33,516 nt of DNA from Flagellimonas oceanensis (GCF_003992595.1 NZ_RZNA01000053.1:1-33516); one strand, 5' to 3'; counted from the first letter of the stretch, positions 7,167-15,312 are shown. Program-made: numbers and translations. The notes: generated by a model not told the origin, from the letters alone.

Positions 7167-8015
7167 TCAATCTGGAGATAGGCTCCATATCAATCCACTC
7201 TTTGAAAGGGTTAGATTCCTTTTATCGAAGAGTTCTTTCATAATTAACCAAACCTGATCGGTCAATAAAAAAGACCTTTTAGAGTGTTTATCAATCTTTA
7301 TTAAGAATCCTGTGATTGATATTTTTTCAACAAGAACCTCCTTGTCCGGAAGCTTCCAGAACAGCGTGCAGCTAAGTGGATAATCTATAGTATTGGTTTT
7401 CAATAGTTCTCCTCGACTTTGGATGTCTTCTGAGAATGCCTTAAGGTACTTGCCAAAAGGAATTACACCCCCATGAGAATCGTAAAGCTCAACATAGTAC
7501 ATGGCCATAATTTCCTTTTCACCAGCGATAATGGTGCTTCCAAGATCGATACTTGTAACGTTTCCGCGAAAGACCATAATATTGAAATGAATATCCAGGG
7601 TTCCAATCTCGAACGTCTTTTTGAAATCCACATCATTTTCCTTGGCTTCTCTCAGTTCAACAAGTTTTATACCTTCATGCTCGGCAAAGGTTATTGAGTC
7701 CCTGGTAAACCCTGCCTTACAAACAATGATTCCGCTCGTTATATCCGAATCCTCCATTATCTTGGAAAGCTTCATGACGACATCCTTATTGACCTTTTTA
7801 TTCCAGTATTTACATTCAATTGCAGTAAGCAATTGCCTCTCACCGTTGGGTTGTTCAGTCAGAACGTCTACTTGATGCTCCACCCCGGACCTCCCTTTTA
7901 CCTTAAATTTCCGTCCATAACCCCTCACTTTAATCCCATACTGAGCACCAAGTGATTCATAGATGTATTTTGTGATAGCCTCATATTCCTCCCATTCTAG
8001 TTCGTTTTTGGCCAT
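7167..8015 (-). CDS. Mrr-like PD-(D/E)XK restriction endonuclease-type protein
   Basis: This 282-residue protein starts with a Mrr_cat-like nuclease fold. An N-terminal helix (WEEYEAITKYIYESLG) with E10 and E12 is followed by D50 in HQVDVLTE and E67-C-K69 in LTAIECKYW, the D...ExK signature, and then by SGIIVCKAGFTRDSITFAEHEGIKLVE, typical of Mrr and related restriction/repair nucleases. Residues 130-282 form an unrecognised beta-rich C-terminal domain with no second nuclease motif. It probably cleaves DNA, perhaps modified DNA as type IV enzymes do, but the specificity cannot be read. It lies between IS110 and the RloC-like gene on the same strand (191-bp gap), which suggests a defence cluster. 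Confidence 0.8.
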   Translation of the reverse strand: MAKNELEWEEYEAITKYIYESLGAQYGIKVRGYGRKFKVKGRSGVEHQVDVLTEQPNGERQLLTAIECKYWNKKVNKDVVMKLSKIMEDSDITSGIIVCKAGFTRDSITFAEHEGIKLVELREAKENDVDFKKTFEIGTLDIHFNIMVFRGNVTSIDLGSTIIAGEKEIMAMYYVELYDSHGGVIPFGKYLKAFSEDIQSRGELLKTNTIDYPLSCTLFWKLPDKEVLVEKISITGFLIKIDKHSKRSFLLTDQVWLIMKELFDKRNLTLSKSGLIWSLSPD

Positions 8016-8206
8016 AGTTTTCGGATTGATGACAATATTCTCTAACTTTTTTTGAAATATGCCATTTTTTAGGGCTTCCTATAGGGTCAAAAGATATAGG
8101 AGCCGAAAAGCACACCTTTTTAACAAGTTATAACATTTTTAATAGGGATTGTAAATCAAAAATGAAGAATTCTTTTCTCTGTTCAGTATGATTTATTTCT
8201 ACTTTT

Positions 8207-10807
8207 TCATTTCTTTCTTTTTTCTTTAATTTCTTTGTTAAGTAAATTGAATCTCTGAATCTCTTCATTTAAGTTTTCTAAACTTGGTTTTTTGAATGAG
8301 TATTTATCGCTATGCGAATGTCCCTCCATATATCTACAACACTGATAGAAACTATCAAGCACCTTATTTTTTATTTCGTCATTAAACACAACATCTCCTA
8401 AACTATCAACACTAACTCTTTCTTCGAACCTTTGGACAACACCATTAAATAACCCAAAAACTACTAGAGTCTCATAACTTGTTCTTAAAGCGGCAAAACC
8501 GTTCTTAATTTTATCTTCTCTAATTTCTGGAGGCGATTTTTTTGCCTGATCATAATAGCCTTGTGCTTTTCCTGATGTCTTGTATCCTTTTTCAAATGAT
8601 GGTGTATTATTCAACCAAATTGTACCTGGTTGATTGCCATCAACATTTTCAATCCAATGGCAATTGAAAGAAGTAATCGTCTCCTTACAATGCCCTATTA
8701 GTGATGAGACGAAAACCAGATCGTGAGTAAAGATAATTACTTGTCTTGAAGAAGCTTCTGATACAAGTCGCTCGGCTATATCACTTTTTCGCTTCTCATC
8801 TAAAGATGTAACAGGGTCGTCAAGAACAATACCTCTGTTTATTTCCGATAATTGCATTTCTGCAAGAAAATCGGCAATGGCAATAACTTTTTGTTCACCT
8901 TCACTTAAAACAGCATTTGGGTTCCTTCCCTTTAATTTAAGTTGCCTGTATGACTTACCTGCCGAACCTGTGTGATTTATGTCAATTCCGAAGCTTCCGT
9001 TCAGTTTTTGACATTCTTCATTAAAAACATCAATGTATTTTTGATTGAAATACTTATCGGATAAAGCTTTTTCGGTGTCTGTAATTTTACGCTTTGCAAA
9101 GCTGGCTTTGGCTGCTTTTTTAAGCCAAACCTTATTTTTAATGCACATTTCAAACTTTGAGAAATGGGTATTGAATTTCTCTTTGTGTTCCAAAAGCGTT
9201 TTTACTTTCAGCAATTTTGCCAACTCCTTTGCCTGCTCATCTTCCTTAATAATCTTGATGGATTCGTCAATGGCCGTTTCAATAGTGGTGTGGTATGCCG
9301 AACTGTTTTTTATTTCAACTCTTTCGTTTGCAGTTTTGCCTTGAATATCGGAAACAATGTTTTGAGCAAGTTTTTTCTGCTCCAAAAGTTTTTTCTTCAA
9401 CTTTTCTAACTCATTAGGGTATTTTTCAGTCAACCAAACTGTAAGTGTGTTGTCTTGCGGAAACAAGTCAAAGTTTAGTTTTTCATATGTTTGCTTTACT
9501 TTTTCGAGTGTTTCTTGTGCCTTATTTGCGTTTTCTTCAGCTACACTTTTAATGAATTGCCAATAATTGGCAATCAGTTTTTCGGCATCTTCTGAAAGTG
9601 GTTGCTGACAAAGTATGCAGTTGTCTCCATTTTCGGGATAAACGTCATTTTCAGGTTTCTGTTTTTTGGCAAACGCTTCAGCTGCTATGATAAAATTTTT
9701 CCATTCTTCTGTTCCAATTCCGTCAATTTTATCGGTATTGAAGTTTTCAACCCCTTCGGCTTGTGCCGTTGCTGTTTTTGCGATGCAGTCTGTAATTGCA
9801 TCTTTGATTTTTGTTAGAGAGACTCCTTCAAAATATTTATTAAGGGTTTCGATTGAAGTTTTGTTCTCACCTAATTGCTTTTTGATTGTTTCAAGATTCT
9901 TTAGTTCTTTCTCTTTTCCTTTTGAAGCTAAAAGAAGGTCTTCATATTGTTTCTGAATTTTGTCTTTTTCAGCTTTATCCTTATTAGAAAAAGGAGTGTG
10001 TTTTTTCAGGTCGCCAATGTTTGTTTGAGCATTTAGGCTCTGAACAATAGTCTTAATCTCTGAATCTCCATCAAATAAAGCAGAAAGATCATCTGCTGTG
10101 TTTCCTGAATTTTTGGTAGCAATGTCAGTATTTAGTTTTTGTTCAACTTGAATAACTGCATGTGTGTATTCGGCAAAGAAACTTAGTCCGGCTGGACGGA
10201 ACTCAAATTCATTCCTCTCAGCAAGTTGTTTGAATAGCCCTTTTCCGTCAAAAACCGCAAATTGTCCAAACTCAGCATTAACTCTTTGTGAGTAGGATAG
10301 AGGAACATCCTCATTCTTGGATTTGAAGGTGAATTTTGCATTTACGGGTTTGTGTCCGTCTTTAAGGTGTATATTTTGTAAAATTTCTTCAGGTGCTTTC
10401 GAGTAGAAACCCTTTTTCAACAGCCTTACATAGCCTGATTTACCCGAACCATTTGAACCGTAAATGATTGTCAGGTTTGGGCTAAAATCTATGGTTTGAT
10501 TTTCGGTTAAGGCATTTACACCTTCTACATTTTCAAGTTTTGTAAGAAGTAAATCTGGGTCATAATCTCCTGTGCTTGCATTGTAATTGATTTCAATTTC
10601 TGGCTTTTCAGTTTCTCCTTTAAGTTTTAATTCTTCAAGTAGATAGGAATATGAAGTTTCAATGTCGATATCAGAAATAGCTTTGCCCAACAAAATCTTT
10701 TCAGCAATGTATTTTGCCCAAAAGGGTAGTCCGTCAGCGAATTTCTTCACTTCTGATTCAAGTGTTTCCAAATGCTGATCGAGTTCATTTGAATTTTCTA
10801 ATATCAT
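8207..10807 (-). CDS. RloC/PrrC-like SMC-type ATPase, candidate anticodon nuclease
   Basis: This is an 866-residue AAA_13-type (PrrC/RloC-like) ABC ATPase. Walker A is GSNGSGKS at 117-124. A long coiled coil (about 275-560) is interrupted at 397-400 by CILC followed by QQPL, a zinc-hook-like CxxC as in Rad50 and RloC. The ABC signature is LSEGEQK (634-640), Walker B GIVLDDP (659-665), the D-loop SLDEKRK and the H-loop IIFTHD (H695). The C-terminal 100 residues carry R775-x3-E779 and a histidine cluster MEGHSHSD (H830, H832), which recall the Arg-Glu-His catalytic triad of the PrrC/RloC tRNA anticodon nucleases. The ATPase call is firm; nuclease function is inference from this pattern and the defence context. 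No frameshift is present. Confidence 0.8.
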   Translation of the reverse strand: MILENSNELDQHLETLESEVKKFADGLPFWAKYIAEKILLGKAISDIDIETSYSYLLEELKLKGETEKPEIEINYNASTGDYDPDLLLTKLENVEGVNALTENQTIDFSPNLTIIYGSNGSGKSGYVRLLKKGFYSKAPEEILQNIHLKDGHKPVNAKFTFKSKNEDVPLSYSQRVNAEFGQFAVFDGKGLFKQLAERNEFEFRPAGLSFFAEYTHAVIQVEQKLNTDIATKNSGNTADDLSALFDGDSEIKTIVQSLNAQTNIGDLKKHTPFSNKDKAEKDKIQKQYEDLLLASKGKEKELKNLETIKKQLGENKTSIETLNKYFEGVSLTKIKDAITDCIAKTATAQAEGVENFNTDKIDGIGTEEWKNFIIAAEAFAKKQKPENDVYPENGDNCILCQQPLSEDAEKLIANYWQFIKSVAEENANKAQETLEKVKQTYEKLNFDLFPQDNTLTVWLTEKYPNELEKLKKKLLEQKKLAQNIVSDIQGKTANERVEIKNSSAYHTTIETAIDESIKIIKEDEQAKELAKLLKVKTLLEHKEKFNTHFSKFEMCIKNKVWLKKAAKASFAKRKITDTEKALSDKYFNQKYIDVFNEECQKLNGSFGIDINHTGSAGKSYRQLKLKGRNPNAVLSEGEQKVIAIADFLAEMQLSEINRGIVLDDPVTSLDEKRKSDIAERLVSEASSRQVIIFTHDLVFVSSLIGHCKETITSFNCHWIENVDGNQPGTIWLNNTPSFEKGYKTSGKAQGYYDQAKKSPPEIREDKIKNGFAALRTSYETLVVFGLFNGVVQRFEERVSVDSLGDVVFNDEIKNKVLDSFYQCCRYMEGHSHSDKYSFKKPSLENLNEEIQRFNLLNKEIKEKRKK

Positions 10808-10865
10808 AGTTTGATGTGATTTTCGAAAAAGATAAGAATTAGCAATGACCTAGTTGTTTGCTGTT

Positions 10866-11183
10866 TTATTTGGAAAATATCCAATCAAAGTCAATTAAAT
10901 GAGCAAGATTGTCAGTTTTTGTGTTATCAGGATTTGATCTTAAATATTTTCCTGTACTACCGTTTACAACTTCCACATTCTCACCAATTTTCCAAAATGC
11001 AGTTGAGTAATTCCATACCCAAGTCACTGCTGAATTACCACTTGTTTCCAATAGTTTTATGGCATCAGCTTTTGATTTCTTACTTGCTCTACTTATTGTT
11101 TTTTCGTTTACTGTATGAAAGGCGTAATGTGTTATTACATTATTACTGTCTTTCCAAACTCCTGAAATTCTATACTCGGCCAT
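10866..11183 (-). CDS. DUF3892-family small protein
   Basis: The protein has 105 residues from the ATG at 11183 (MAEYRISGVWKD...), chosen over an ATG 36 bp upstream because the family begins at MAEYRI. It matches DUF3892: a conserved first strand (YRISGVWKDSNNVITHYAFH), a central SKADAIKLLE helix and a terminal DNLAHLIDFDW motif. The family is small, soluble and of unknown function, often found next to mobile or defence genes. It lies 58 bp upstream of the RloC-like gene on the same strand and is probably co-transcribed with it and with the micro-ORF just before it, so it may accompany that system. Confidence 0.85.
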   Translation of the reverse strand: MAEYRISGVWKDSNNVITHYAFHTVNEKTISRASKKSKADAIKLLETSGNSAVTWVWNYSTAFWKIGENVEVVNGSTGKYLRSNPDNTKTDNLAHLIDFDWIFSK

Positions 11184-11196
11184 AATCGAATGTTTT

Positions 11197-11346
11197 TTAA
11201 TCCCCGGGCTTATGTTCATGTGGTTTTAGCCCTGGGTGTTTTGGTTTGGTTTCAGGATTGACCCTTCTTCTCCTATCTGGGGTTCCATCTGGCTTTTTTG
11301 GTTTTGGACCTGGTTTTATGGCCTTAATTTTTAAAACTGTCTTCAT
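11197..11346 (-). CDS. Pro/Lys/Arg-rich micro-ORF upstream of DUF3892
   Basis: A 49-codon frame starts at ATG 11346 and ends in TAA at 11197, only 13 bp before the DUF3892 start, so it would be translated from the same message. The peptide starts MKTVLKIKAIKPGPKPKKPD and continues with RRRR, PETKPKHPGLKP and HEHKPGD. It is strongly basic with no hydrophobic segment, and Pro and Lys dominate. It has no known family. A preserved start, stop and tight spacing suggest a real gene, but a short open frame in this composition could be chance. Confidence 0.5.
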   Translation of the reverse strand: MKTVLKIKAIKPGPKPKKPDGTPDRRRRVNPETKPKHPGLKPHEHKPGD

Positions 11347-11467
11347 TTTTAATTGTTTTAAATTATTTCAGCATTGAGGTGAACATTAAACCTCCTTGAG
11401 GGCCCCAAGTTGAAATTATTTTTCCCAACAACCTTGCGTAAAACCACATTGCTCATTAGTTCAATTT

Positions 11468-11494
11468 AGTACCAATAAAAATTTTATTGGTACT
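11468..11494 (-). terminator. Perfect 13-bp palindromic hairpin after the membrane-protein gene
   Basis: Left arm AGTACCAATAAAA (11468-11480) is the exact reverse complement of TTTTATTGGTACT (11482-11494), with a single central base. It starts 5 bp beyond the stop of the minus-strand gene ending at 11500, so it is probably its terminator. It is AT-rich and symmetrical, so a protein-binding palindrome cannot be excluded. Confidence 0.55.
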
Positions 11495-11499
11495 ACTGT

Positions 11500-12201
11500 T
11501 CATTTTATAGTATCAAGGGAGGCAGTATTAGCCAAAATAGAATCCCTTCTTTCTAAGATGTATTTCTCGCAAATATATTCTGTGACCGGCCTTAGTATTT
11601 TACCATTGACAGGATGTTCACCATAATAGGTGAAAAATGTAACCTCATTATCGGTTTTGTCATACCACATATCGCGTTCACATTGTAGGGGGTCATTTAT
11701 TTCTTTCATTTTTAGTAAAACCTCTTCATTCAGTTTCACTTCATTTTCCAGTCCAGAACATCTAATCTTTTCATAATGGTCTTCAACCCATACCATACAA
11801 TTCTTTCGGTAGTACATTGAAGCGAAAAATAGAAATGTTAGGGAAAGAACCACCAGTAGAATCACTGCCACGGTAAGATAGTTTTTCAACACCCTGATTT
11901 TGCCCTCTAGGTCAATGTCATGCTCTTTTTTCTCCAAATCTTTTATAAAAGCATTGAAACTGGTGTGCCCCAAATATTGGGACAGTTCATCCAATGTGGC
12001 ATCATCCGGTTTTATCTTTTCTTCCTTTTTGCCATCAATAAAATGATTGTAATACCTCGTCAAATTTCGTTCACTGGAATGCACTTTTTCTTCTTCACTT
12101 AGGTATTTACAAAGTCCATAAGCCGTGTCTTTCTGGCTTTCTTTTTTGGCTTTTTCAAAGACCCTTTCTACTAATTCCTTAATGCCTTTTTCTTTTTTCA
12201 C
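11500..12201 (-). CDS. Single-pass membrane protein, function unknown
   Basis: This 233-residue protein has a cytosolic N-terminal part (about 1-100, helical and highly charged: ELVERVFEKAKKESQKDTAYGL, then ERNLTRYYNHFI), one transmembrane helix at about 108-130, and an extracytoplasmic domain with several Cys (C135, C148 and others). The N-terminal part looks like a small DNA- or protein-binding module, but no HTH can be proved. It diverges from the microlipoprotein / histidine kinase / response regulator operon, and the TTGTCA repeat array lies between the two, so it may be a target or partner of that two-component system, as membrane-anchored regulators often are. Its family is not recognised. 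Confidence 0.7.
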   Translation of the reverse strand: MKKEKGIKELVERVFEKAKKESQKDTAYGLCKYLSEEEKVHSSERNLTRYYNHFIDGKKEEKIKPDDATLDELSQYLGHTSFNAFIKDLEKKEHDIDLEGKIRVLKNYLTVAVILLVVLSLTFLFFASMYYRKNCMVWVEDHYEKIRCSGLENEVKLNEEVLLKMKEINDPLQCERDMWYDKTDNEVTFFTYYGEHPVNGKILRPVTEYICEKYILERRDSILANTASLDTIK

Positions 12202-12248
12202 TATTGGTAATCAGTTGGTTACGGTTTAAAGCAAGCAGTGTCAGAACA

Positions 12249-12310
12249 TTGTCAAAAAGTTGTCATGAGTTTGTCAATTCAATTCTGTTGGAACTGTCAT
12301 TCATTTGTCA
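12249..12310. promoter_or_regulatory. Helically phased TTGTCA repeat array (candidate operator)
   Basis: TTGTCA occurs at 12249, 12260, 12271 and 12305, and CTGTCA at 12294. The start-to-start steps are 11, 11, 23 and 11 bp, so every copy is about a whole number of helix turns from the next. The array lies 48 bp upstream of the minus-strand membrane-protein ATG and about 230 bp before the plus-strand microlipoprotein. It is a likely binding site for a cooperative regulator, perhaps the response regulator encoded at 14408-15076. Confidence 0.55.
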
Positions 12311-12467
12311 TCGAACAGTTCAAGCTACTTGTGGCTAACATAGCAAAACGCAAGTGATGGTTCTTGCGGGAAGATGCAGTTCAGGGCAAAAGGCTTAGGG
12401 GAAGTTTGCCTAAAGTTACTGGATTCTCTTCCACTTCCCAAACCATGGCGTACGCAAAATTTTTAGT

Positions 12468-12520
12468 GGGTCCCTGAACCCTGTGGTGAACTCGGGCGAA
12501 AGCCTGACAGGGACCCTTTT
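12468..12520 (+). ncRNA. Folded leader RNA before the microlipoprotein gene
   Basis: A perfect 9-bp outer stem GGGTCCCTG (12468-12476) / CAGGGACCC (12508-12516) encloses a 6-bp stem TCGGGC/GCCTGA (12492-12497, 12502-12507, one G-U pair) closed by a GAAA tetraloop. A second pairing CCCTGT/ACAGGG (12479-12484 with 12507-12512) would compete with the outer stem. TTTT follows at 12517-12520 and the lipoprotein ATG is 24 nt further. It could be an attenuator, a riboswitch-like leader, or a terminator of a small RNA. No known class is recognised. The rest of 12202-12543 holds no gene. Confidence 0.5.
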
Positions 12521-12543
12521 GTGTAATCAAAAATTAAAAAATC

Positions 12544-12702
12544 ATGACTAAATTTCATATCGCACTTTTATTGTTGCTGTGTGCAGGCATCTTTTCCTGT
12601 ACCAAACCCGATCTTGCAGAAGACATGATCGAAACGCAGGCCTGTTGTGGGGAAGAGGAACATAATCCGCCTCCACCACCACCACCACCTGGAGACAACT
12701 AA
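12544..12702 (+). CDS. 52-residue lipoprotein, first gene of a two-component operon
   Basis: The ATG at 12544 opens MTKFHIALLLLLCAGIFSC: a basic start, a hydrophobic stretch and a lipobox ending in Cys19, followed by TKPDLAEDMIETQACCGEEEHN, eight consecutive prolines and GDN. It is thus a very small lipoprotein of about 34 mature residues with a di-cysteine and an acidic segment. It is 25 bp upstream of the histidine kinase gene on the same strand and its leader contains the folded RNA at 12468-12520. It may be a signal- or stress-sensing partner of the kinase, but no homologous family is known to me. Confidence 0.7.
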   Translation: MTKFHIALLLLLCAGIFSCTKPDLAEDMIETQACCGEEEHNPPPPPPPPGDN

Positions 12703-12727
12703 TAGGATTTAATCATAAATTAGAGGA

Positions 12728-14398
12728 ATGAACAAGCCTAGCTTTTTCTTCCTCTTTTTTATTTACGGTCTCATAGGGTCAATGCTCTGCATTGCCTATT
12801 CCCAAGATTCTAACGACAGCTTGAGATATTACCACAATGTTATTGTTAAACCTGAGACAAGCACAGAACTTAATTCTGCATTTCTTTTTTTTGAGAGAGA
12901 AATCCAAAAACAGTTGTCAAAGGGAGATACCATATCTGCGGTCCAGAATTTAAGGAGGGTCGCCATCGGGCAATATGAACTGGGTTTTTTGTATGAAAGT
13001 GAAGCTACAGCGGTAAAGGCGCTCAAGTTATTGGAAGGCCAAAAAAGTAATGTGGTTACCCAAGAAGCTAGAAGTGGTGTTTTAAATCATTTGGGAATAG
13101 TTTATAAACAGATCAAGTCCTATGATAAAGCAATTTACTATTACGGACAAGCTCTGGATTTGGCATTGGATTCCTCGGATAGCATCCCGACACTTAATAA
13201 TATGTCCTATGTATATATTGATCAGAATAAATATGGATTAGCCCTTAAAACCTCTTTGCTCGTACTTGAAAAACGCTTGCAGCAAAATGACTCAATTGGG
13301 ATTGCCAGGGCCATGGACAATCTTGGTTTTGTTCAGTCAAAGCTGAACATGGTGGATGCATTGGACAATATGGAATCCGCATTGAAAATTAGGCAAAGAA
13401 TGCATGACATACCTGGGATGTATTCCAGCCACCACCATCTTTCCGAATATTTTTTTGACCAAGGGAACCGTCAAAAGGCAATTGAACATGCAGAACTGGC
13501 CTATGATCTGGCCAAACAATTGAACAGTGCGTCGTACTTGGAAAATGCCCTATCCCTTTTACTCGATTTAAGTGATGACCCAAAAGTCATTGCATATAGA
13601 AAATTGACCGATAGTATATCTTCTGCAAAACAAATCCAGGAGAACAAATATGCAATGGTCAAATACAATGTGGAGAAAGAAAGGCAAAAAGCTCAGGCGG
13701 CCGAATTACAAAACGAACGGGAAAAGACATATAAGATCATATTCATATCAGCATTTATAATTGCCATTGTGGTAGGTACTTTCGTTGTGTACCGAAAAAA
13801 CCAGCAACGAAAAAGGGAACTCGTCCAAACAGCACAAAAGACGGAGGCCCGAATTTCAAAAAGGGTCCATGATGATCTGGCCAATGATGTGTCCGGGGTA
13901 ATGACGTTTGTAGAGAACAGATTGAACATCCCGGTCAAGATGAAGGAGAGGCTTTTGTACTTTTTGAACGATATCTATGTCAGGTCCCGTGACATTTCAG
14001 TTGCAAATGCAGGAGTAAATGTAAGTGACTTCCCCAGTGCACTCAAAAACCTGATTGCCCAATACCACCCCAAAGGAGTGAACATTGTTACATCCCCATA
14101 TTCCAACATCAGTTGGGACAAGGTACCTGAGCACAAGAAAATACAGCTGTACAAATGTCTCCAAGAATTATTGGTGAATACAAAAAAGCATTCCAAGGCA
14201 ACTATGATAAGCATTGCCTTTAATGGAAAAGGAAGGAAGAACACGATTGTTTATTCTGATAATGGTATTGGATTTGACACTGATAAGATTCTAATGGGAG
14301 GTATGAAAAATGTGGAAACACGCATGACCGAAATAGGAGGAAGCTTTAGTTTTGAATCAAATAAAGGCAAGGGTTTTAAGGGAAGCCTTCTTTTTTAA
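12728..14398 (+). CDS. TPR-containing sensor histidine kinase
   Basis: This 556-residue protein begins with a signal peptide (MNKPSFFFLFFIYGLIGSMLCIAYSQ), followed by tetratricopeptide-like helical repeats at about 70-265 (for example SYDKAIYYYGQALDLAL) as the periplasmic sensor. One transmembrane helix lies at 335-355 after a coiled linker. The kinase part has H381 in KRVHDDLAND as the phosphoacceptor, N484 in QELLVNTKKHS (N-box), SDNGIGFD (510-517, G1), GMKNVETR (525-532, G2) and GKGFKG. This is the usual HPK7-like LuxR-partner type of Bacteroidota. The response regulator follows 9 bp downstream. The ligand is unknown. Confidence 0.93.
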   Translation: MNKPSFFFLFFIYGLIGSMLCIAYSQDSNDSLRYYHNVIVKPETSTELNSAFLFFEREIQKQLSKGDTISAVQNLRRVAIGQYELGFLYESEATAVKALKLLEGQKSNVVTQEARSGVLNHLGIVYKQIKSYDKAIYYYGQALDLALDSSDSIPTLNNMSYVYIDQNKYGLALKTSLLVLEKRLQQNDSIGIARAMDNLGFVQSKLNMVDALDNMESALKIRQRMHDIPGMYSSHHHLSEYFFDQGNRQKAIEHAELAYDLAKQLNSASYLENALSLLLDLSDDPKVIAYRKLTDSISSAKQIQENKYAMVKYNVEKERQKAQAAELQNEREKTYKIIFISAFIIAIVVGTFVVYRKNQQRKRELVQTAQKTEARISKRVHDDLANDVSGVMTFVENRLNIPVKMKERLLYFLNDIYVRSRDISVANAGVNVSDFPSALKNLIAQYHPKGVNIVTSPYSNISWDKVPEHKKIQLYKCLQELLVNTKKHSKATMISIAFNGKGRKNTIVYSDNGIGFDTDKILMGGMKNVETRMTEIGGSFSFESNKGKGFKGSLLF

Positions 14399-14407
14399 TT
14401 GAATTCC

Positions 14408-15076
14408 ATGTTTCAAAAAGTTCTTATAGCAGAAGACCATGGCCTTACAGGTTCTGGCTTAAAGGAAAGCCTAACAGGGTTGTCAATTTCTGAGATTCTG
14501 GTCGTTCATTATTGCGATGATGCCCTTTTAAAAATAAAAGCCGCTTTACAGCAGGGTACTCCTTTTGAGGTCTTGATCACTGATCTGTCCTTCAAGGTTG
14601 ACTACAAGAATCGCAGTCTATCCTCAGGGGAGGAATTGATTGCTGAGGTAAAAAAAGTGCAACCTACGATGAAAATAGTGGTGTATTCCGTTGAAAATAG
14701 GGTTGGAAAGATAAAAACCCTATATGATGATCTAGGAATAGACGCCTTTGTAGGGAAAGATAGAAGGGACATTAATGAAATAGGCAAGGCTATCAAACAA
14801 GTATTCGAAGGCAAAACCTATTTTTCCGAATCTTGGCAACATGCGCTAAGAAGCTCCGAAAACCAATTGGAACTGGATGATTATGATATTCTTTTGCTCA
14901 AACTGTTGACCAAGGGACTAAAGCAGGAAGAAATAGCCCAATACTTCCAAGAAAGGAACTATCCCGCCAGTAGTCTCCGTAGTATTCAAGATCGTCTTGG
15001 CAAGCTCAAAGCAATTTTTGGGGCTAAAACACCAGTACATCTAGTGGCCCAGGCCATGGAACGAGGATTTATTTAA
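14408..15076 (+). CDS. Response regulator with C-terminal LuxR-like HTH
   Basis: It encodes 222 residues from the ATG at 14408, preferred over the in-frame TTG at 14399 because MFQKVLIAEDH is the normal receiver start. The receiver domain is at about 1-130, with the acidic pair E9-D10, phosphoacceptor D59 (VLITDLSF), S94 and K117 (FVGKDRRD). A HTH of the LuxR/GerE type lies at about 155-222 (LDDYDILLLKLLTKGLKQEEIAQYF, then SSLRSIQDRLGKLKAIF). It is the partner of the kinase at 12728 and is likely to bind DNA nearby, with the TTGTCA array a natural target. Confidence 0.93.
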   Translation: MFQKVLIAEDHGLTGSGLKESLTGLSISEILVVHYCDDALLKIKAALQQGTPFEVLITDLSFKVDYKNRSLSSGEELIAEVKKVQPTMKIVVYSVENRVGKIKTLYDDLGIDAFVGKDRRDINEIGKAIKQVFEGKTYFSESWQHALRSSENQLELDDYDILLLKLLTKGLKQEEIAQYFQERNYPASSLRSIQDRLGKLKAIFGAKTPVHLVAQAMERGFI

Positions 15077-15121
15077 TCACTCTTCTGCATAAATCCGCAA
15101 GCAATTTTTTTATAAGAAGCC

Positions 15122-15129
15122 TATGTTTG
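15122..15129 (+). promoter_or_regulatory. Putative -7 box before the PH/DUF4407 operon
   Basis: TATGTTTG fits TAnnTTTG; no TTG is at the proper -33 distance. A start near 15136 would give a leader of about 175 nt that can form small hairpins TTGCG/CGCAA (15213-15228) and AGGAAC/GTTCCT (15234-15250). The promoter is only weakly supported. The spacer 15077-15312 holds no gene. Confidence 0.3.
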
Positions 15130-15312
15130 GCCATGACCCTTCATGTAGTTGTGTCCGGGCTTGGGGGAGACTTGACATGGCTCAATTGGAGGGTTTATTG
15201 ATTTTTAATGCATTGCGGGAAAACGCAAGGGAAAGGAACCAAATGTTCCTAGGTTTGGATTAGGTTGGCGTTGTTTGAGTTTAGGCCAAAGAAATAATTC
15301 AACACCTATAAT

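Noticed and set aside
12249..12310. TTGTCA array as a CRISPR or minisatellite
   Set aside because: The units are only 6 bp with different bases between them; phased protein sites explain them better.
12661..12690. Proline codon run as a repeat element
   Set aside because: It is a run of eight Pro codons (mostly CCA) inside the lipoprotein frame; a coding explanation is enough.
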